Positions 25,152 through 35,904 of a stretch of DNA of 64,000 bases are shown here, in pieces. This DNA is from Methylocystis iwaonis (GTDB lineage: Bacteria > Pseudomonadota > Alphaproteobacteria > Rhizobiales > Beijerinckiaceae), in contig NZ_AP027142.1 of the NCBI RefSeq assembly GCF_027925385.1, positions 2,772,001-2,836,000 of the forward strand, read 5' to 3'. Position 1 is the first letter of the stretch; every line of letters starts with the position of its first letter. The translations under genes and the position numbers were made by a program. A model generated the notes under the pieces. It did no database searches. It had not been told where the DNA came from and saw only the letters and a program-made list of their open reading frames with translations.

Positions 25152-26513
25152 ATGACGCGCAACCCTTCCAGAGGCTACGCCGTGCACGACATCGCAGCGC
25201 CCCGCGACAAGACGTCCTTCCTCACGCATTTCAACAATGATCCCCGCCGCATCGGCGCGGCGATCCTGCTCGGCTTCTCGACCGGCCTGCCCTTTCTTCT
25301 GGTCTACAGCACGCAATCTGCCTGGCTCTACGAGGCCAATGTGCCGATCGAGACCATCGGGCTCTTAAGCGAAATGACGCTCGCCTATAAATTCAAATGG
25401 CTCTGGGCGCCTTTCCTCGATGAGTATGACGCGCCGATCTTTTCCAGGCTGCTCGGACGCCGGCGCGGCTGGGTCCTCGTCTCGCAAATCGCCGTCATCG
25501 TCGCGCTGATCGGCGTCGCCTATGGCGATCCGGGAAGCTGGCTGGCGTGGACAATTTTCTTTTCCTTTGCGCTGGGCGTCGCCGGCGCGACGCAGGACAT
25601 CACCGTCGATGGCTGGCGCATCACCGTCGCGCCGAAGGAAAAGCTGGCCTTCATGACCTCGGTCGCAGAGATGGGCTATCGCGTCGGCACGCTGGTCGCC
25701 GGCGCCGGCGCGCTTTATCTCGCCAATTTCTACGGCTGGCGGGCGGCCTATCTCGGCATGGCTGGCGTGATGACGCTGGGCCTCGTCGCGACCTTCCTCG
25801 CACCCGAGCCGCCCTCTGATTTCGAGCCGCATCGCGCGCGGCCGAGTTTCGCTTTCACCGTGACCGAGCCGATCAAGGAACTCTGGCGCCGGCTCGGGCC
25901 GATGGCGCTGGCGATCCTGCTGCTTGTCGCGGGCTTTCGCATGCCGGGCTATGTCTCCACCGCCATGGCCATGCCGCTGTTCAAGAGCCTGCATTTCTCG
26001 GAAGCTGACATCGCCACGGTCACCAAGGTTTTCGGCTTCTGGATCGCGCTCGGCGGCACCATTCTCGCCGGCCTTGTCGTGCGCAAGTTCGGCATGTTGA
26101 AGAGTCTCTTGATCGGCACGATCGCCGGCTCGGCCTCACATCTGTCCCTGGCGTGGCTCGCGGCGCATGGCCACGACTTCACAGACTTTGCGCTCGCCGT
26201 CGAAGTCGAGGGCTTCGCCTACGCCTTCGCGCAGGTGGTGCTCATCATCTACATGTCGTCGCTCGTCTCGACGGAATTCGCCACGAGCCAATTTGCGCTG
26301 CTCACCTCGCTTTGCGCCCTGCCCGGCAGCCTGCTGGCGGGAACGTCCGGCTTCATCATCAAGCACACCGGCTTCGAGACGTTCTTCGTCGGAACGTCGT
26401 TGATGGGGCTTCCAGTCGCCATCCTCGCCTGGTGGGTGTGGCGCAAGCAGGAGCACATCGGAGAAGGCGCTCTGGCGGAGACATCGGCGGAAAGAACCGC
26501 CGAGACGGACTGA
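25152..26513 (+). CDS. ampG: AmpG-family muropeptide permease (MFS)
   Basis: 453 residues with about twelve membrane segments. AmpG imports GlcNAc-anhydroMurNAc peptides released in wall turnover and, in bacteria with AmpR, signals to β-lactamase induction. Seen: the first helix GFSTGLPFLLVYSTQSAWLY, the membrane motif LGVAGATQDITVDGWRITVA matching AmpG's conserved Asp-containing loop, and GYRVGTLVAGAGALYLA. It starts at ATG 25152 immediately after the inverted repeats; a second ATG-free 14-residue extension shows little conservation. No ampC or ampR is nearby. Confidence 0.85.
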   Translation: MTRNPSRGYAVHDIAAPRDKTSFLTHFNNDPRRIGAAILLGFSTGLPFLLVYSTQSAWLYEANVPIETIGLLSEMTLAYKFKWLWAPFLDEYDAPIFSRLLGRRRGWVLVSQIAVIVALIGVAYGDPGSWLAWTIFFSFALGVAGATQDITVDGWRITVAPKEKLAFMTSVAEMGYRVGTLVAGAGALYLANFYGWRAAYLGMAGVMTLGLVATFLAPEPPSDFEPHRARPSFAFTVTEPIKELWRRLGPMALAILLLVAGFRMPGYVSTAMAMPLFKSLHFSEADIATVTKVFGFWIALGGTILAGLVVRKFGMLKSLLIGTIAGSASHLSLAWLAAHGHDFTDFALAVEVEGFAYAFAQVVLIIYMSSLVSTEFATSQFALLTSLCALPGSLLAGTSGFIIKHTGFETFFVGTSLMGLPVAILAWWVWRKQEHIGEGALAETSAERTAETD

Positions 26514-26529
26514 TAGAAGCGGCCTGCCC

Positions 26530-27963
26530 TTAGGCTTTAAAATCGGCGCCGCTCGCCCGCATCTCCTCGAAGGCGGCGAGCGCACGCGCGCGCGCGGCGG
26601 CGTGATCCACGATGGGAAACGGATAGGTCTCTCCCAACGTCACGCCCGCCGCCGCGAGCACATGCGCCGGCGCCTCCCAGGGCCGGTGAATCCACCGCGA
26701 CTCGAGCCCTGCCAATTCAGGAACAAAGCGGCGCACATAAGCGCCGTCGGGATCGAATTTTTCGCCCTGCAGAACAGGATTGAACACGCGGAAATAAGGC
26801 GCGGCGTCGGCGCCGCATCCAGCGACCCATTGCCAGTTTCCGCTATTATTGGCGAGGTCCGCGTCGACAAGCGTGTCCCAAAACCAGCGCGCGCCTTCCT
26901 GCCAGGGAAGGAGAAGATGCTTCACCAGAAAGCTCGCGGCGACCATGCGCGCGCGATTGTGCATAAAGCCGGTGAGCCACAACTCGCGCATGGCGGCGTC
27001 GACGAGCGGGTAGCCTGTGCGCCCCCTGCGCCAGGCCTCGAGCGCGGAGGGATCGTCGCGCCAGGGAAAACCATCGAAACGCCGGTCGAGCGCGCGCTCC
27101 GGCATCTCCGGGTTGGTCACGAGCAGATGGTGAAAGAACTCCCGCCAACCGAGCTCGCGTAGATAAGGCAGGCCGGCCTCGCCGGCTGACTGAATGATCT
27201 CGGCCCAGACACGCCGCGGCGAGATTTCGACAAAATGCAGATGCGGCGAGAGGCGCGACGCGCCCTGCCCCGCAATGCAATCGCGCGCGTTCTTGTAATC
27301 CAGAACGCGAATCTTCGCGAAGTCGGAGAGACGTGCGCGAGCGCTCGCTTCACCCGGCTTCCAAGCATCGCGCAGGCCCCGCGCCCAGTCAGGCTCTTTG
27401 GGCAAAAGGCCCCAGTCGTCCAATCTGTCGCTCGCCGGCGCCGGAGCCGCGTTGAGCTTAGTCGGCGCCGGCAAGGGCGCTGGCGGTCCTCCCGCAGCAA
27501 GACATGCGCGCCAGAAGGGCGAGAAGACCTTGAAGGTCTCGCCCTGCCTGTTGCGCATATGAGCGGGCTCGAAGAGCAACGAGCCATTGAAGCTCTCGAC
27601 CGTAAGGCCGCACCCACGAAGATTCGCCTTAATCTCGCTGTCGCGACGCATGGCCCGGGGGTCATAAACCCTGTTCCAATAGACGGCGCCCGCGCCCGTC
27701 TCGGCGACCACAGCTTCGATCGCAAGTTCCGCGCGGCCGCGCCGCAGGATCAACGGAACGCCGAGCCGCGCGAGATCGGCAGCGAGCGAAGAGAGCGAAT
27801 GGTGAAGCCACCAGCGGCTCGCGCCGCCCATGCGCCACGCGCCAGCGCTGTCGTCGTCGAGCACATAAAGCGCAACGAGCGGCGCGCCAGAGCGCGCCGC
27901 CATCAAGGCAGGATTGTCGTCGAGGCGAAGATCGTTGCGAAACCAGACGATCGCCGGCGCCAT
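26530..27963 (-). CDS. phrB: Deoxyribodipyrimidine photolyase
   Basis: Light-driven repair of cyclobutane pyrimidine dimers. 477 residues: an N-terminal antenna-chromophore domain (VWFRNDLRLDDNPALMAA) and a C-terminal FAD domain with LSPHLHFVEISPRRVW, LRELGWREFFHHLLVTNP and the signature NNSGNWQWVAGCGADAAPYF. These are class I CPD photolyase features. It starts at ATG 27963 with an excellent AAAGGAGG site, 10 nt after the permease stop, so it is probably cotranscribed with the permease. Confidence 0.95.
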   Translation of the reverse strand: MAPAIVWFRNDLRLDDNPALMAARSGAPLVALYVLDDDSAGAWRMGGASRWWLHHSLSSLAADLARLGVPLILRRGRAELAIEAVVAETGAGAVYWNRVYDPRAMRRDSEIKANLRGCGLTVESFNGSLLFEPAHMRNRQGETFKVFSPFWRACLAAGGPPAPLPAPTKLNAAPAPASDRLDDWGLLPKEPDWARGLRDAWKPGEASARARLSDFAKIRVLDYKNARDCIAGQGASRLSPHLHFVEISPRRVWAEIIQSAGEAGLPYLRELGWREFFHHLLVTNPEMPERALDRRFDGFPWRDDPSALEAWRRGRTGYPLVDAAMRELWLTGFMHNRARMVAASFLVKHLLLPWQEGARWFWDTLVDADLANNSGNWQWVAGCGADAAPYFRVFNPVLQGEKFDPDGAYVRRFVPELAGLESRWIHRPWEAPAHVLAAAGVTLGETYPFPIVDHAAARARALAAFEEMRASGADFKA

Positions 27964-27973
27964 GGCGCCTCCT

Positions 27974-29419
27974 TTATCGCCTCGCGTGCCTGATCCCGTA
28001 GAAGGCGTAGATGGCGAGGCCGACGCCGGTCCAGACCAGGAGCCGCAGCCAGGTATCGAGCGGCAGAGCGACCATGAGCGCGATGCAGGACAAAATGCCC
28101 AGTATCGGCATCACCGGAATGCCGGGTGCCCGGAAGGGCCGGCGCAATTCCGGATGGGTTCGTCTCAGTTGGAGGACCGCGAAACAAACCAGCGCGAATG
28201 CGGCCAGCGTGCCGATGCTCACCATCTCTCCCAATATATCGATCGGAAACAGGCCGGCCGCGAGAGCCACAGTGCCGCCGACGAGGATCTGGCTCGCCGC
28301 CGGCGTGCGATAGCGGCGATGTAGCTTGGCGAAAAAGGCCGGCAGCAGGCCGTCGTGCGCCATGGTGAAGAAAACGCGCGTCTGGCCATAGAGCAGCGCA
28401 AGAATGGCGGTGGTCAGCCCGGCGAGCGCGCCGAATTTCACGACCCATGCGAGCCAGGCGACGCCCGTGTGATCCATCACCAGCGCCATCGGATCGGGCA
28501 CGCCGAGATCCTTGTAATTAACGACGCCCGTCGCCACCGCCGCAACCGCCACATAAAGCAGGGAGCAGATGACAAGAGAACCGATAATGCCGATCGGAAT
28601 GTCGCGCTGCGGCGTGTGCGCCTCCTGCGCCGCCGTCGAGACGGAGTCGAAGCCGACATAGGCGAAGAAGACGACCGAAGCTCCGCGCGCCACGCCGCTC
28701 CATCCATAGACGCCGAACTCGCCGCTGTTCTCGGGAATGAGCGGCGACCAATTGGCGACGTCGACATGCGCCGCGCCAACCGCGATCACCATCAGCACGA
28801 CAACAACCTTGAGAGCGACGATCACATTGTTGAACCGCGACGACTCATGCGTGCCGCGCACCAGCAGCATCGTCAACAAAAGGACAATGCCCGCCGCGGG
28901 AAAATTGAAGAACCCATGCACGGCGGGATCGCCCGGGGCGGCAAAATAGGCGGTCGTGTATTGCGACGGAACGCTGATCCCCAACCCATGCAGCACGCGG
29001 TTGAAATAGCCCGCCCAGCCGACAGCGACGGTCGCGGCGCCGGCGGCATATTCCAGCACGAGATTCCAGCCGATGATCCAGGCGAAAATCTCGCCGAGCG
29101 TGACATAAGTATAGGTGTAGGCGCTGCCGCAGACGGGCAGAAGCGCGGCAAGCTCGGCGTAGCAGAAGGCGACGAAGGCGCAGGCAATCCCTGAGAGCGC
29201 GAAGGAGACCATGACGCCCGGCCCGGCGTAATTCGCCGCCGCCGTGCCGGTCAGCACGAAAATGCCCGCGCCGATGATGCCGCCGATGCCGAGCGCCATC
29301 AGCGACGCCCAGCCCAGCGCCCGCTTCAGCCCGTCGCCTTCTTTCTCGGCGTCATGCGCCGCGAGGATGGCGACCACGGATTTGCGCGTGAGGTAAATCT
29401 TCCGCTCGACCTCGGACAA
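27974..29419 (-). CDS. APC-family cationic amino-acid permease
   Basis: 481 residues with about twelve to thirteen hydrophobic segments. The first helix carries the APC signature LMALGIGGIIGAGIFVLTGT, followed by GPGVMVSFALSGIACAFVA and CYAELAALLPVCGSAYTYTY, typical of the CAT (basic amino-acid) subfamily. It imports amino acids through the inner membrane; the substrate is not determined. The start is a TTG at 29419 with a weak AAAGGG upstream, so a later start is possible. A short inverted repeat (29419-29427 / 29442-29450) overlaps the start region. Confidence 0.85.
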   Translation of the reverse strand: MSEVERKIYLTRKSVVAILAAHDAEKEGDGLKRALGWASLMALGIGGIIGAGIFVLTGTAAANYAGPGVMVSFALSGIACAFVAFCYAELAALLPVCGSAYTYTYVTLGEIFAWIIGWNLVLEYAAGAATVAVGWAGYFNRVLHGLGISVPSQYTTAYFAAPGDPAVHGFFNFPAAGIVLLLTMLLVRGTHESSRFNNVIVALKVVVVLMVIAVGAAHVDVANWSPLIPENSGEFGVYGWSGVARGASVVFFAYVGFDSVSTAAQEAHTPQRDIPIGIIGSLVICSLLYVAVAAVATGVVNYKDLGVPDPMALVMDHTGVAWLAWVVKFGALAGLTTAILALLYGQTRVFFTMAHDGLLPAFFAKLHRRYRTPAASQILVGGTVALAAGLFPIDILGEMVSIGTLAAFALVCFAVLQLRRTHPELRRPFRAPGIPVMPILGILSCIALMVALPLDTWLRLLVWTGVGLAIYAFYGIRHARR

Positions 29420-29547
29420 TGCGCCGCCCTTTCGCGAATGCGCGGCGCATCTCTTTGGCCGCTCGGGAGTTTGCGCCGATTATGGTTGCGGCGCCGTAAG
29501 ATACAAGTGGAAATGCCCCGTCCCGCCTATGCGACCCCGCACGGCGC

Positions 29548-30693
29548 TCAAGGGCTCCGGGAAGCGGCATATTCGAGGACAATCTCAGCCGCCCGCGCGC
29601 TCGGGCGCGCGCCCGCCTCCAAAAGACGCGCGCGCACGCGCTCGAAAGCGGCCAATTGCGATGCGCGAGGCGGCGTTTCGGCAAGGAGCGGCGTGAGCGC
29701 CGCCGCCAGGGCGCGCGGCGTCGCGGCCTCCTGGAGAAACTCGGGAACCGCGTTCTCCCCGATCACAAGATTGGGCAGCACGATGGAATGCGCCTTCACC
29801 AGGAAGCGCAGATAGGATTCGAGCTGCGACACGCGGTAGGCGACAACCATGGGCGTTTGCGCCAGCGCAAGCTCCAGCGTGGCGACGCCGGAGGTGACGA
29901 GCGCCGCTCGGGCCGTTCGGAACGCGGCGAATTTCTCAGCCTGCGAGATGAGGCGCGGGACGATCGGCCAGCCGCGCAGCGCCTCCCGCAACGGCGCCTC
30001 CATATGCGGCGCGACGGGGATCGCGACATCGAGATGGGGGTAGTCGCGCATGAGCCGTTCCAGCGTCCGCCCATAGAGCGGCGTCATACGCGCAATTTCA
30101 GCGAGGCGCGAGCCTGGAAGAACGAGGAGAAGCGGCGCGCGAGACGGCCCGCTTTCGCCATGAGGCGCAAGCTCGTCGAGCGCTTCGACAAGCGGATGGC
30201 CGACATAGACGCAGCGCGGCCCGCCGAGCTTCTCATGCGCCTGCGGCTCGAAGGGCAGCAGCGCCAGCACGCAATCGACATAGTCGCGCATCTTCCGCGC
30301 GCGGCCGGGACGCCAGGCCCAGACCGTCGGGCTCACATAATCGACGATGGGAATATCGGGTCGCGCCCGTCGCACCCGGCGCGCGACGCGGTGGGTGAAG
30401 TCTGGCGCGTCGACGATCACCAGACAATCAGGCTCGGCGGCAAGGACGGCGCGCGCCGTCTCGTCGATGTGCGCGAGTATTTTCGGCAGGCGCGCCAAGG
30501 GGGACAGAAGCCCCATGACGGCAATATCGGTGATGGGGAAAAGCGAAGCGAGCCCTTCGCCCGTCATCGCCTTGCCGCCGACGCCGATGAAGTCGACGTC
30601 GGGCGATCTTTCGCGCAAGCCGCGCATCAGGGCCGCGCCCAGCGCATCGCCGGAGGCTTCGCCGGCAATGACGAAAATGCGCGGGCCAGTCAC
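29548..30693 (-). CDS. lpxB: Lipid-A-disaccharide synthase
   Basis: Joins UDP-2,3-diacylglucosamine with lipid X to give the β-1,6 disaccharide of lipid A, at the inner-membrane surface. 381 residues match family length. Seen: the N-terminal FVIAGEASGDALGAALMRGL and the central IVDYVSPTVWAWRPGRARKM, then the nucleotide-binding LPGSRLAEIARM and MVVAYRVSQLE. It starts at GTG 30693, overlapping the lpxA stop by 4 nt (GTGA). It is the last gene of the run; an inverted repeat follows in the 128 bp before the permease. Confidence 0.96.
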   Translation of the reverse strand: MTGPRIFVIAGEASGDALGAALMRGLRERSPDVDFIGVGGKAMTGEGLASLFPITDIAVMGLLSPLARLPKILAHIDETARAVLAAEPDCLVIVDAPDFTHRVARRVRRARPDIPIVDYVSPTVWAWRPGRARKMRDYVDCVLALLPFEPQAHEKLGGPRCVYVGHPLVEALDELAPHGESGPSRAPLLLVLPGSRLAEIARMTPLYGRTLERLMRDYPHLDVAIPVAPHMEAPLREALRGWPIVPRLISQAEKFAAFRTARAALVTSGVATLELALAQTPMVVAYRVSQLESYLRFLVKAHSIVLPNLVIGENAVPEFLQEAATPRALAAALTPLLAETPPRASQLAAFERVRARLLEAGARPSARAAEIVLEYAASRSP

Positions 30694-31496
30694 GCCCGTT
30701 CGCCGCGCTGACGCGGCGCGCAGAGCGGGCGTTGAGACGGCGCGCGCAGGAAGGCGACAATTTCTTCGACCTCGGAAACGCCGACATAGGTCGTCGCGAC
30801 TTTTTCGACCCGGTCGCTCAAAGTTTCCAGAGTGTCGTCGCCAGTGAAAAGCCGCCGATAGGCTTCCCGTAACCGAGCCACTCGTTCGGTCGAATAGCCG
30901 CGCCGGCGCAATCCGACGATATTTACGCCGAAGAGATGCGCGCGATTGCCGCTTGCGAGACCAAAGGGGATGACGTCACCCTCGACGCCCGCGAGTCCGC
31001 CCACAAATGCATGCGCGCCGATGCGCACATTTTGGTGCACCGCCGTTCCGCCGCCGACGGAGGCGTGATCGCCGATGGCGACATGACCGCCAAGCAAAAC
31101 TTGGTTGGCGAGAATGACGCCCTCGCCGAGGCGGCAGTCATGCGCGACATGCGAATAGGCGAGAAATGCGCAGCCCGCGCCGACCCACGTGCCCTCGCCG
31201 ACGCCGGAGTTGATGGTGACGCCCTCGCGAATGATGCAGTCGTCTCCGATCGAGAGCGCGCCTTCCGCGAGCGCCGCTTTGAGATCCTGAGACGGCGCGC
31301 CGAGCGAGACGAAGGGAAAAATCCGCGCGCGGGCGCCGATCGTCGTGCGGCCGGCGACGACGACGTGGGATTGCAGCACAGCGCCGGCGCCGATCTCGAC
31401 GCCCGCGCCAATGTGGCAAAAAGGCCCGACGACGGCGCAGTCGTGCAGATACGCGCCCTGCTCGACGATCGCCGTCGGATGAATGATCGCCGTCAT
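30690..31496 (-). CDS. lpxA: UDP-N-acetylglucosamine O-acyltransferase
   Basis: First step of lipid A synthesis: 3-O-acylation of UDP-GlcNAc from acyl-ACP. 268 residues with left-handed β-helix hexapeptide repeats in the N-terminal two thirds (IHPTAIVEQGAYLHDCAVVG) and a helical C-terminal domain. The catalytic histidine is His119 in YSHVAHDCRLG. It is coupled to lpxB by a 4-nt overlap. No lpxI gene sits between them as in many alphaproteobacteria. Confidence 0.96.
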   Translation of the reverse strand: MTAIIHPTAIVEQGAYLHDCAVVGPFCHIGAGVEIGAGAVLQSHVVVAGRTTIGARARIFPFVSLGAPSQDLKAALAEGALSIGDDCIIREGVTINSGVGEGTWVGAGCAFLAYSHVAHDCRLGEGVILANQVLLGGHVAIGDHASVGGGTAVHQNVRIGAHAFVGGLAGVEGDVIPFGLASGNRAHLFGVNIVGLRRRGYSTERVARLREAYRRLFTGDDTLETLSDRVEKVATTYVGVSEVEEIVAFLRAPSQRPLCAPRQRGERA

Positions 31497-31518
31497 GGCG
31501 GGCTTGCGAGCCTTTGTG

Positions 31519-31983
31519 TCAGACGCCCATCATGGCGCTGATCTGCGCCTCGCAGACAAGCGCGCCATCGACCAGCGCCCTGCCCCGATACCACCAGATA
31601 TTGCGCTTCTGCGCGGTCTTGGTCATGTGGAATTCCACGCGGTCGCCGGGTGTCACCGGCTTGCGGAATTTGGCTGCGTCGATCGTCATGAAATAGACGA
31701 GCTTGGGCCGCTCGCTCTGCGCATTTGCGCGCATGACGATGACGCCAGCCGTTTGCGCCATGGCCTCGATGAGCAGAACGCCAGGCATGACCGGCCGTTC
31801 GGGGAAGTGCCCCGTGAATTGCGGCTCGTTGACCGTGACATTCTTGATGCCGACGCAGGACTCGTCGCCGCGAATATCGACGATGCGGTCGACGAGCAAA
31901 AATGGATAGCGATGGGGCAGGCTGCGCATGATGTCGAGAATATCTGCGCTCTCGAGCGTCGCGCCGGCTTCCGTCCCTGACAT
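31519..31983 (-). CDS. fabZ: (3R)-hydroxyacyl-ACP dehydratase
   Basis: Dehydrates β-hydroxyacyl-ACP in fatty-acid elongation and shares its substrate pool with lipid A synthesis. 154 residues in a hot-dog fold. Seen: [11 protein letters not shown] at the N-terminus and the active-site motif [20 protein letters not shown] with catalytic His59 and Glu73. The usual Gly after HFP is Glu here, a mild variation. It lies between lpxD and lpxA, as is conserved in proteobacteria. Confidence 0.96.
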   Translation of the reverse strand: MSGTEAGATLESADILDIMRSLPHRYPFLLVDRIVDIRGDESCVGIKNVTVNEPQFTGHFPERPVMPGVLLIEAMAQTAGVIVMRANAQSERPKLVYFMTIDAAKFRKPVTPGDRVEFHMTKTAQKRNIWWYRGRALVDGALVCEAQISAMMGV

Positions 31984-32032
31984 AGTTTCCGTCCCCTGAT
32001 AGCTGAGCGTCTAACGCGCTCCTCGGGGTCTT

Positions 32033-33094
32033 TTATATCGCCTTGTCGGGCTTGTCGCGTCGGGCCGTCTTATCGAGCAGCGCTTCGGCTCGGAGAAAAC
32101 GCCGCAGGGGCCGCGCGGGGGCGCCGCCGAAGCGCGCGCCCGGCGGCACGTCGCGCGCTACGCCGGACTTTGCCGCGATGGCGGCGCCCTCCCCGATCGT
32201 AATGTGGCCGGCGAGCGCCGACTGACCGCCAAGCATGACGTAATCGCCGATCTCGCAGGAGCCGGCGATGCCCGTCTGCGCGGCAATGGCGCAGAATCGG
32301 CCGATCACGACATTGTGCGCGATCTGCACGAGATTATCGATCTTGGCGCCCTCGCCGACAATCGTATCGCGCGTGGCGCCGCGATCGATCGTCGTATTGG
32401 CGCCGATCTCGACGTCGTCCTGAATGATGACGCGGCCGAGTTGCGGGGTCTTGAGCCAGCCCTTCTCGCCCCGCGCGAAGCCGAAGCCGTCCTGGCCGAG
32501 ACGCGCGCCCTGGTGAATGATGACCCGATCGCCGATCAGCGAGCAGATGATGCTGACATGCGCGCCGATGGCGCAATCGCGGCCGATGCGCACGTCCGGG
32601 CCGATAACGGCCTGCGGGCCGATGATGGAGCCTGCGCCGATCTCGGCGCCCGGCCCGACGATGGCGCCGGGATCGACCGTCACGCCGGGCTCCAGCCGCG
32701 CCTGCGGATGGATGATCGAGCTCGGGGAAACGCCGCTCGCGCGAAACAGCGACTCGGGCCGCAAGGCGTGGGGGAAGAGCTTCGACGCGGCGAGCGTCAT
32801 GGCGCGCTGAGGGTCTTGGACAATCAGCCCGCTTATGCGCGCGGGCAGAAGATGCGCGTCCCGCGGTCGAATGAAACATGCCGTCGCGCGGCAGGTTTCG
32901 AGCGCGTCGACGTAGCGCGCAGAGGCAAAGAAACACAGATCGCCGACATGGCCCGCCGCAAGCGGCGCAACCCCGGTGATGAGCGCGGGCGGGGTCTCGA
33001 AACCGCGGCCCTCGGCGATGCGGGCCCCAGTCAGCTCGGCAATTTCAGCGACCGTGTAAGGGCGTGAGAGATGGAAAAAGGCCGCAACGCTCAT
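32033..33094 (-). CDS. lpxD: UDP-3-O-(3-hydroxyacyl)glucosamine N-acyltransferase
   Basis: Third step of lipid A synthesis: N-acylation of UDP-3-O-acylglucosamine. 353 residues with an N-terminal uridine-binding domain ([21 protein letters not shown]), a left-handed β-helix ([20 protein letters not shown]) and the catalytic-type His in [12 protein letters not shown] strong terminator separates it from bamA upstream, so it probably has its own promoter for lpxD-fabZ-lpxA-lpxB. Confidence 0.96.
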   Translation of the reverse strand: MSVAAFFHLSRPYTVAEIAELTGARIAEGRGFETPPALITGVAPLAAGHVGDLCFFASARYVDALETCRATACFIRPRDAHLLPARISGLIVQDPQRAMTLAASKLFPHALRPESLFRASGVSPSSIIHPQARLEPGVTVDPGAIVGPGAEIGAGSIIGPQAVIGPDVRIGRDCAIGAHVSIICSLIGDRVIIHQGARLGQDGFGFARGEKGWLKTPQLGRVIIQDDVEIGANTTIDRGATRDTIVGEGAKIDNLVQIAHNVVIGRFCAIAAQTGIAGSCEIGDYVMLGGQSALAGHITIGEGAAIAAKSGVARDVPPGARFGGAPARPLRRFLRAEALLDKTARRDKPDKAI

Positions 33095-33130
33095 ATGCGT
33101 AGCCTGCCAGACTTTCGGCGCTCGAGATAC

Positions 33131-33165
33131 AAAAAAGCGCGCCGGACGGATCCGTCCGGCGCGCT
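33131..33165 (-). terminator. Rho-independent terminator after bamA
   Basis: A perfect 30-bp palindrome (33136-33165, centred on GGATCC). Read on the minus strand it is followed by TTTTTT and lies 11 bp after the bamA stop. Confidence 0.9.
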
Positions 33166-33176
33166 CTAAGCGATGA

Positions 33177-35672
33177 TTAGAAGTTGGTGCCGCCCGAGAA
33201 GCGGAAGTTCTGCGTGATGTCGGCGTTCGCCTTCGAGGTGATGACCGCGTAATCGAAGCGGATCGGACCCATCGGCGAGTTCCACAGCACAGAGGCGCCG
33301 ACCGAAGAGCGAAGGCGGAAGGCGTTCGAATTCGGCACCACGCAGGTTCCCTGGCCGAACCCGGCCGCCGCCGTATAGGCCGCCAGACAGGTCACGCCCG
33401 GAATCGTCGGGAGATTATTGCTGTAGTTGGTGCGGCCCTCGAAGTTCCAAAGGCTGCCCGCGTCGGCGAAGAGCGCGCCTCTGAGGCCCAGATCCTTCGG
33501 CAGACCCCAAAGCGGGAACTGCACTTCGAGCGAGCCGCCGACATAGTCGGAGCCGCCGAGCGAGTTGCCGTAACGCGCATTGTAGGTGGTGAAGATATTC
33601 GAGTCGCGCGGGCCGATGCCGCCGGGCGCAAAGCCGCGAACGAGGCTCGGACCAAGGTTGAAGTTATCCTGAATGCGGGGCGTATAGCCGCCGAAGGGCA
33701 ACAGATTGCCGCCTTGCAGACGCGCGATGCCGACCACGTCGTCGAGATAGGGAATCTCGTGGAAGTAGCGGACGTCGCCGGTCGTGCGGAGGTAGCGAGA
33801 ATAGCCGCCCAGTCCCGCCGCGTCCTGGCTGAAAGTCGCCATCCAGCCGTTATGCGGGTTCCGGAAGTCGTCGATCGTATTGTAGTTCAGCGAATAGCCG
33901 ATCGACGACGTCACGATCGTGCCCTGCGATTCCTTGATCGCCAGCGACGCCTCGCCATTCGATTGGCAGTTGTAGAAGAGATTCGGATAGCCCTGCCAGC
34001 TCGGGAAGAAGACCGAATAGCCAGGCGTGATCGCGGTCGGCACCGAACAGTCGTTGTAAGGCCGAGCGATCGTATTCGGGATCGAGATCGTCGTCTGATA
34101 GATCGAGTAACGCGGCGAGAAGCTGAGCTCGTCCGTGATCGGCACGCCGAGGCGCAGCGTGCCGCCGATCGAGGTCGAGGCGTAGATCGAGTAGTTATAG
34201 GCGTCCTGCCGGCGAGCGAAGACGTCGAAGCCCGCCGAGATGCGCTGATCGAGGAAATAGGGCTCCGTGAAGCTGAAGTTCACGCCGCGCGCGATCTGGC
34301 CCGCCTGCACCGACAGACGAACGGCCTGACCACGGCCCATGAAGTTGCTCTCGGAAACCGAAACCTCGGCCAGGAAGCCCTGGTTCGTCGAATAGCCGCC
34401 GGAGACGCCGAAATTGCCCGTCGGTTGATCCTCGACGTCGACGTTCAACACCACGCGGTCAGGCGACGAGCCCGGCTCATTGGTGATCTTGACCTTCTTG
34501 AAGTAGCCGAGGCCGTTCAGGCGGCGCTCGGCGCGATCGATCAGGACGCGGTTATAGGCGTCGCCCTCGCCGATATCGAACTCGCGGCGGATGACATAGT
34601 CGCGGGTGCGGGTGTTGCCGTGAATATTGATGCGCTCGATGTAGACGCGCGGGCCTTCATCGAGAACGAAGCGAATCGCGACGGTCTGCGCGGCGGGATT
34701 GCGTTCGCCGCGCGGACGGGCCTGCGTGAAGGCGTAGCCCTTCTTGGCGACTTCGCGGGTCAGCGCCTCGACTGTCTTCTCGACGGCGTCGCCATTGTAG
34801 ACGTCGCCGGGCGAGAGCCGCAGCACGCCGTTCAGCGCCTCGCCGTCGATATCGGGAAGATGCGATTCGACGCCGACGGAAGAGACCCGATACTGCGGAC
34901 CTTCTTCGACGACGATGTTGATGACGTAGCCCTGCAGCGCGGGGTCGTATTGGGCATCAGAGCTGATGACGCGGAAATCGGCGTAGCCGTTCTTGAGGTA
35001 GAAACGGCGAACGAGCTCGAGGTCGGAAGCGATGCGGTCGGGATCGTAGACGTCGCTGGTCTTCAGGAAGGAGAGGAAATTCATCTCCGTCGTTTCCATC
35101 ATCCCGACGAGGCGGCGCGTCGAATAGACGTTATTGCCGACGAAACGGATCTCCTTGACGCCGGTCTTGTCGCCCTCGACGACCGTGAACACGACGTCGA
35201 TGCGGCCATTCGGCAGCTCGACCGTGCGATAGGAAACCTTGGCGGCGGCGCGGCCGGCGCGGCGATAGATCTCGGTCAGGCGGGCGACGTCGGCCTCCGC
35301 GACCTGCGGGCTGAAGGCGCCGCGCGCCTTGGTGCGCAGTTCGGGCTGCAGGTTCTCGGTCTTGACCTTGCTGTTGCCCTCGATGACCACGCGGTTGACC
35401 TGATTGCCTTCGGTCACGCGGATGATGACAGTGCCGCCCTTGCGGCTTGCGGAAACAGTCGCGAAGCGCCCGCTCTGGCGAAGCGCCTCGAGCCCTTTTT
35501 CGACCTCTTCGGGGCTCGAGCCCGTGAAATAAGAGCGAATCGTCTCGGCGTCGGTGCGGGCGTTGCCCTGCACCACAATGTCCGCCGACGCCGGCGCGGA
35601 AAAGAGGAGAAGCGCCGCAAGCGCGGCCATAAGAAGTGACGAAGATTTCCAAATGCCGCCAGTGGATTGCAT
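33177..35672 (-). CDS. bamA: Outer-membrane protein assembly factor BamA
   Basis: Core of the BAM complex that folds β-barrel proteins into the outer membrane. 831 residues from ATG 35672 ([14 protein letters not shown]) with a Sec signal peptide cleaved after about residue 30 (SAPASA). POTRA domains 1-5 occupy about 31-430, with typical [17 protein letters not shown] and [20 protein letters not shown] starts. The rest is the β-barrel, including [13 protein letters not shown] (the conserved VRGF lid-loop motif) and the C-terminal aromatic FRFSGGTNF. An upstream in-frame extension of 89 residues lacks a signal peptide and is rejected as the start. It is bounded by terminators on both sides. 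Confidence 0.97.
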   Translation of the reverse strand: MQSTGGIWKSSSLLMAALAALLLFSAPASADIVVQGNARTDAETIRSYFTGSSPEEVEKGLEALRQSGRFATVSASRKGGTVIIRVTEGNQVNRVVIEGNSKVKTENLQPELRTKARGAFSPQVAEADVARLTEIYRRAGRAAAKVSYRTVELPNGRIDVVFTVVEGDKTGVKEIRFVGNNVYSTRRLVGMMETTEMNFLSFLKTSDVYDPDRIASDLELVRRFYLKNGYADFRVISSDAQYDPALQGYVINIVVEEGPQYRVSSVGVESHLPDIDGEALNGVLRLSPGDVYNGDAVEKTVEALTREVAKKGYAFTQARPRGERNPAAQTVAIRFVLDEGPRVYIERINIHGNTRTRDYVIRREFDIGEGDAYNRVLIDRAERRLNGLGYFKKVKITNEPGSSPDRVVLNVDVEDQPTGNFGVSGGYSTNQGFLAEVSVSESNFMGRGQAVRLSVQAGQIARGVNFSFTEPYFLDQRISAGFDVFARRQDAYNYSIYASTSIGGTLRLGVPITDELSFSPRYSIYQTTISIPNTIARPYNDCSVPTAITPGYSVFFPSWQGYPNLFYNCQSNGEASLAIKESQGTIVTSSIGYSLNYNTIDDFRNPHNGWMATFSQDAAGLGGYSRYLRTTGDVRYFHEIPYLDDVVGIARLQGGNLLPFGGYTPRIQDNFNLGPSLVRGFAPGGIGPRDSNIFTTYNARYGNSLGGSDYVGGSLEVQFPLWGLPKDLGLRGALFADAGSLWNFEGRTNYSNNLPTIPGVTCLAAYTAAAGFGQGTCVVPNSNAFRLRSSVGASVLWNSPMGPIRFDYAVITSKANADITQNFRFSGGTNF

Positions 35673-35904
35673 GTAATGCTGGTCCTCGTCCGCAACTTCC
35701 GCCGCCCGGAGCGCGGCGAATGACAACCTATTTGTGCAAGGCGAAACACGCCTTTCCGGGGTCCCGCCAAATCTTCTACAGGGTTTAACCACCCCTGCAA
35801 ATCCAGAATGAATTCTGTTCGGGCAATTTGTCGAAGGCGTGGCGTCAAAGCCACTATTCATGGCTAGCAGACGGTTAACGGACCGCGAATGCGGTGAATA
35901 AAAA

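Noticed and set aside
33714..35639. 641-codon plus-strand frame antisense to bamA
   Set aside because: Its product is a repetitive Asp/Arg/Val/Ala-rich sequence without domains, an artefact of GC-rich codon use on the opposite strand of the clear BamA gene.
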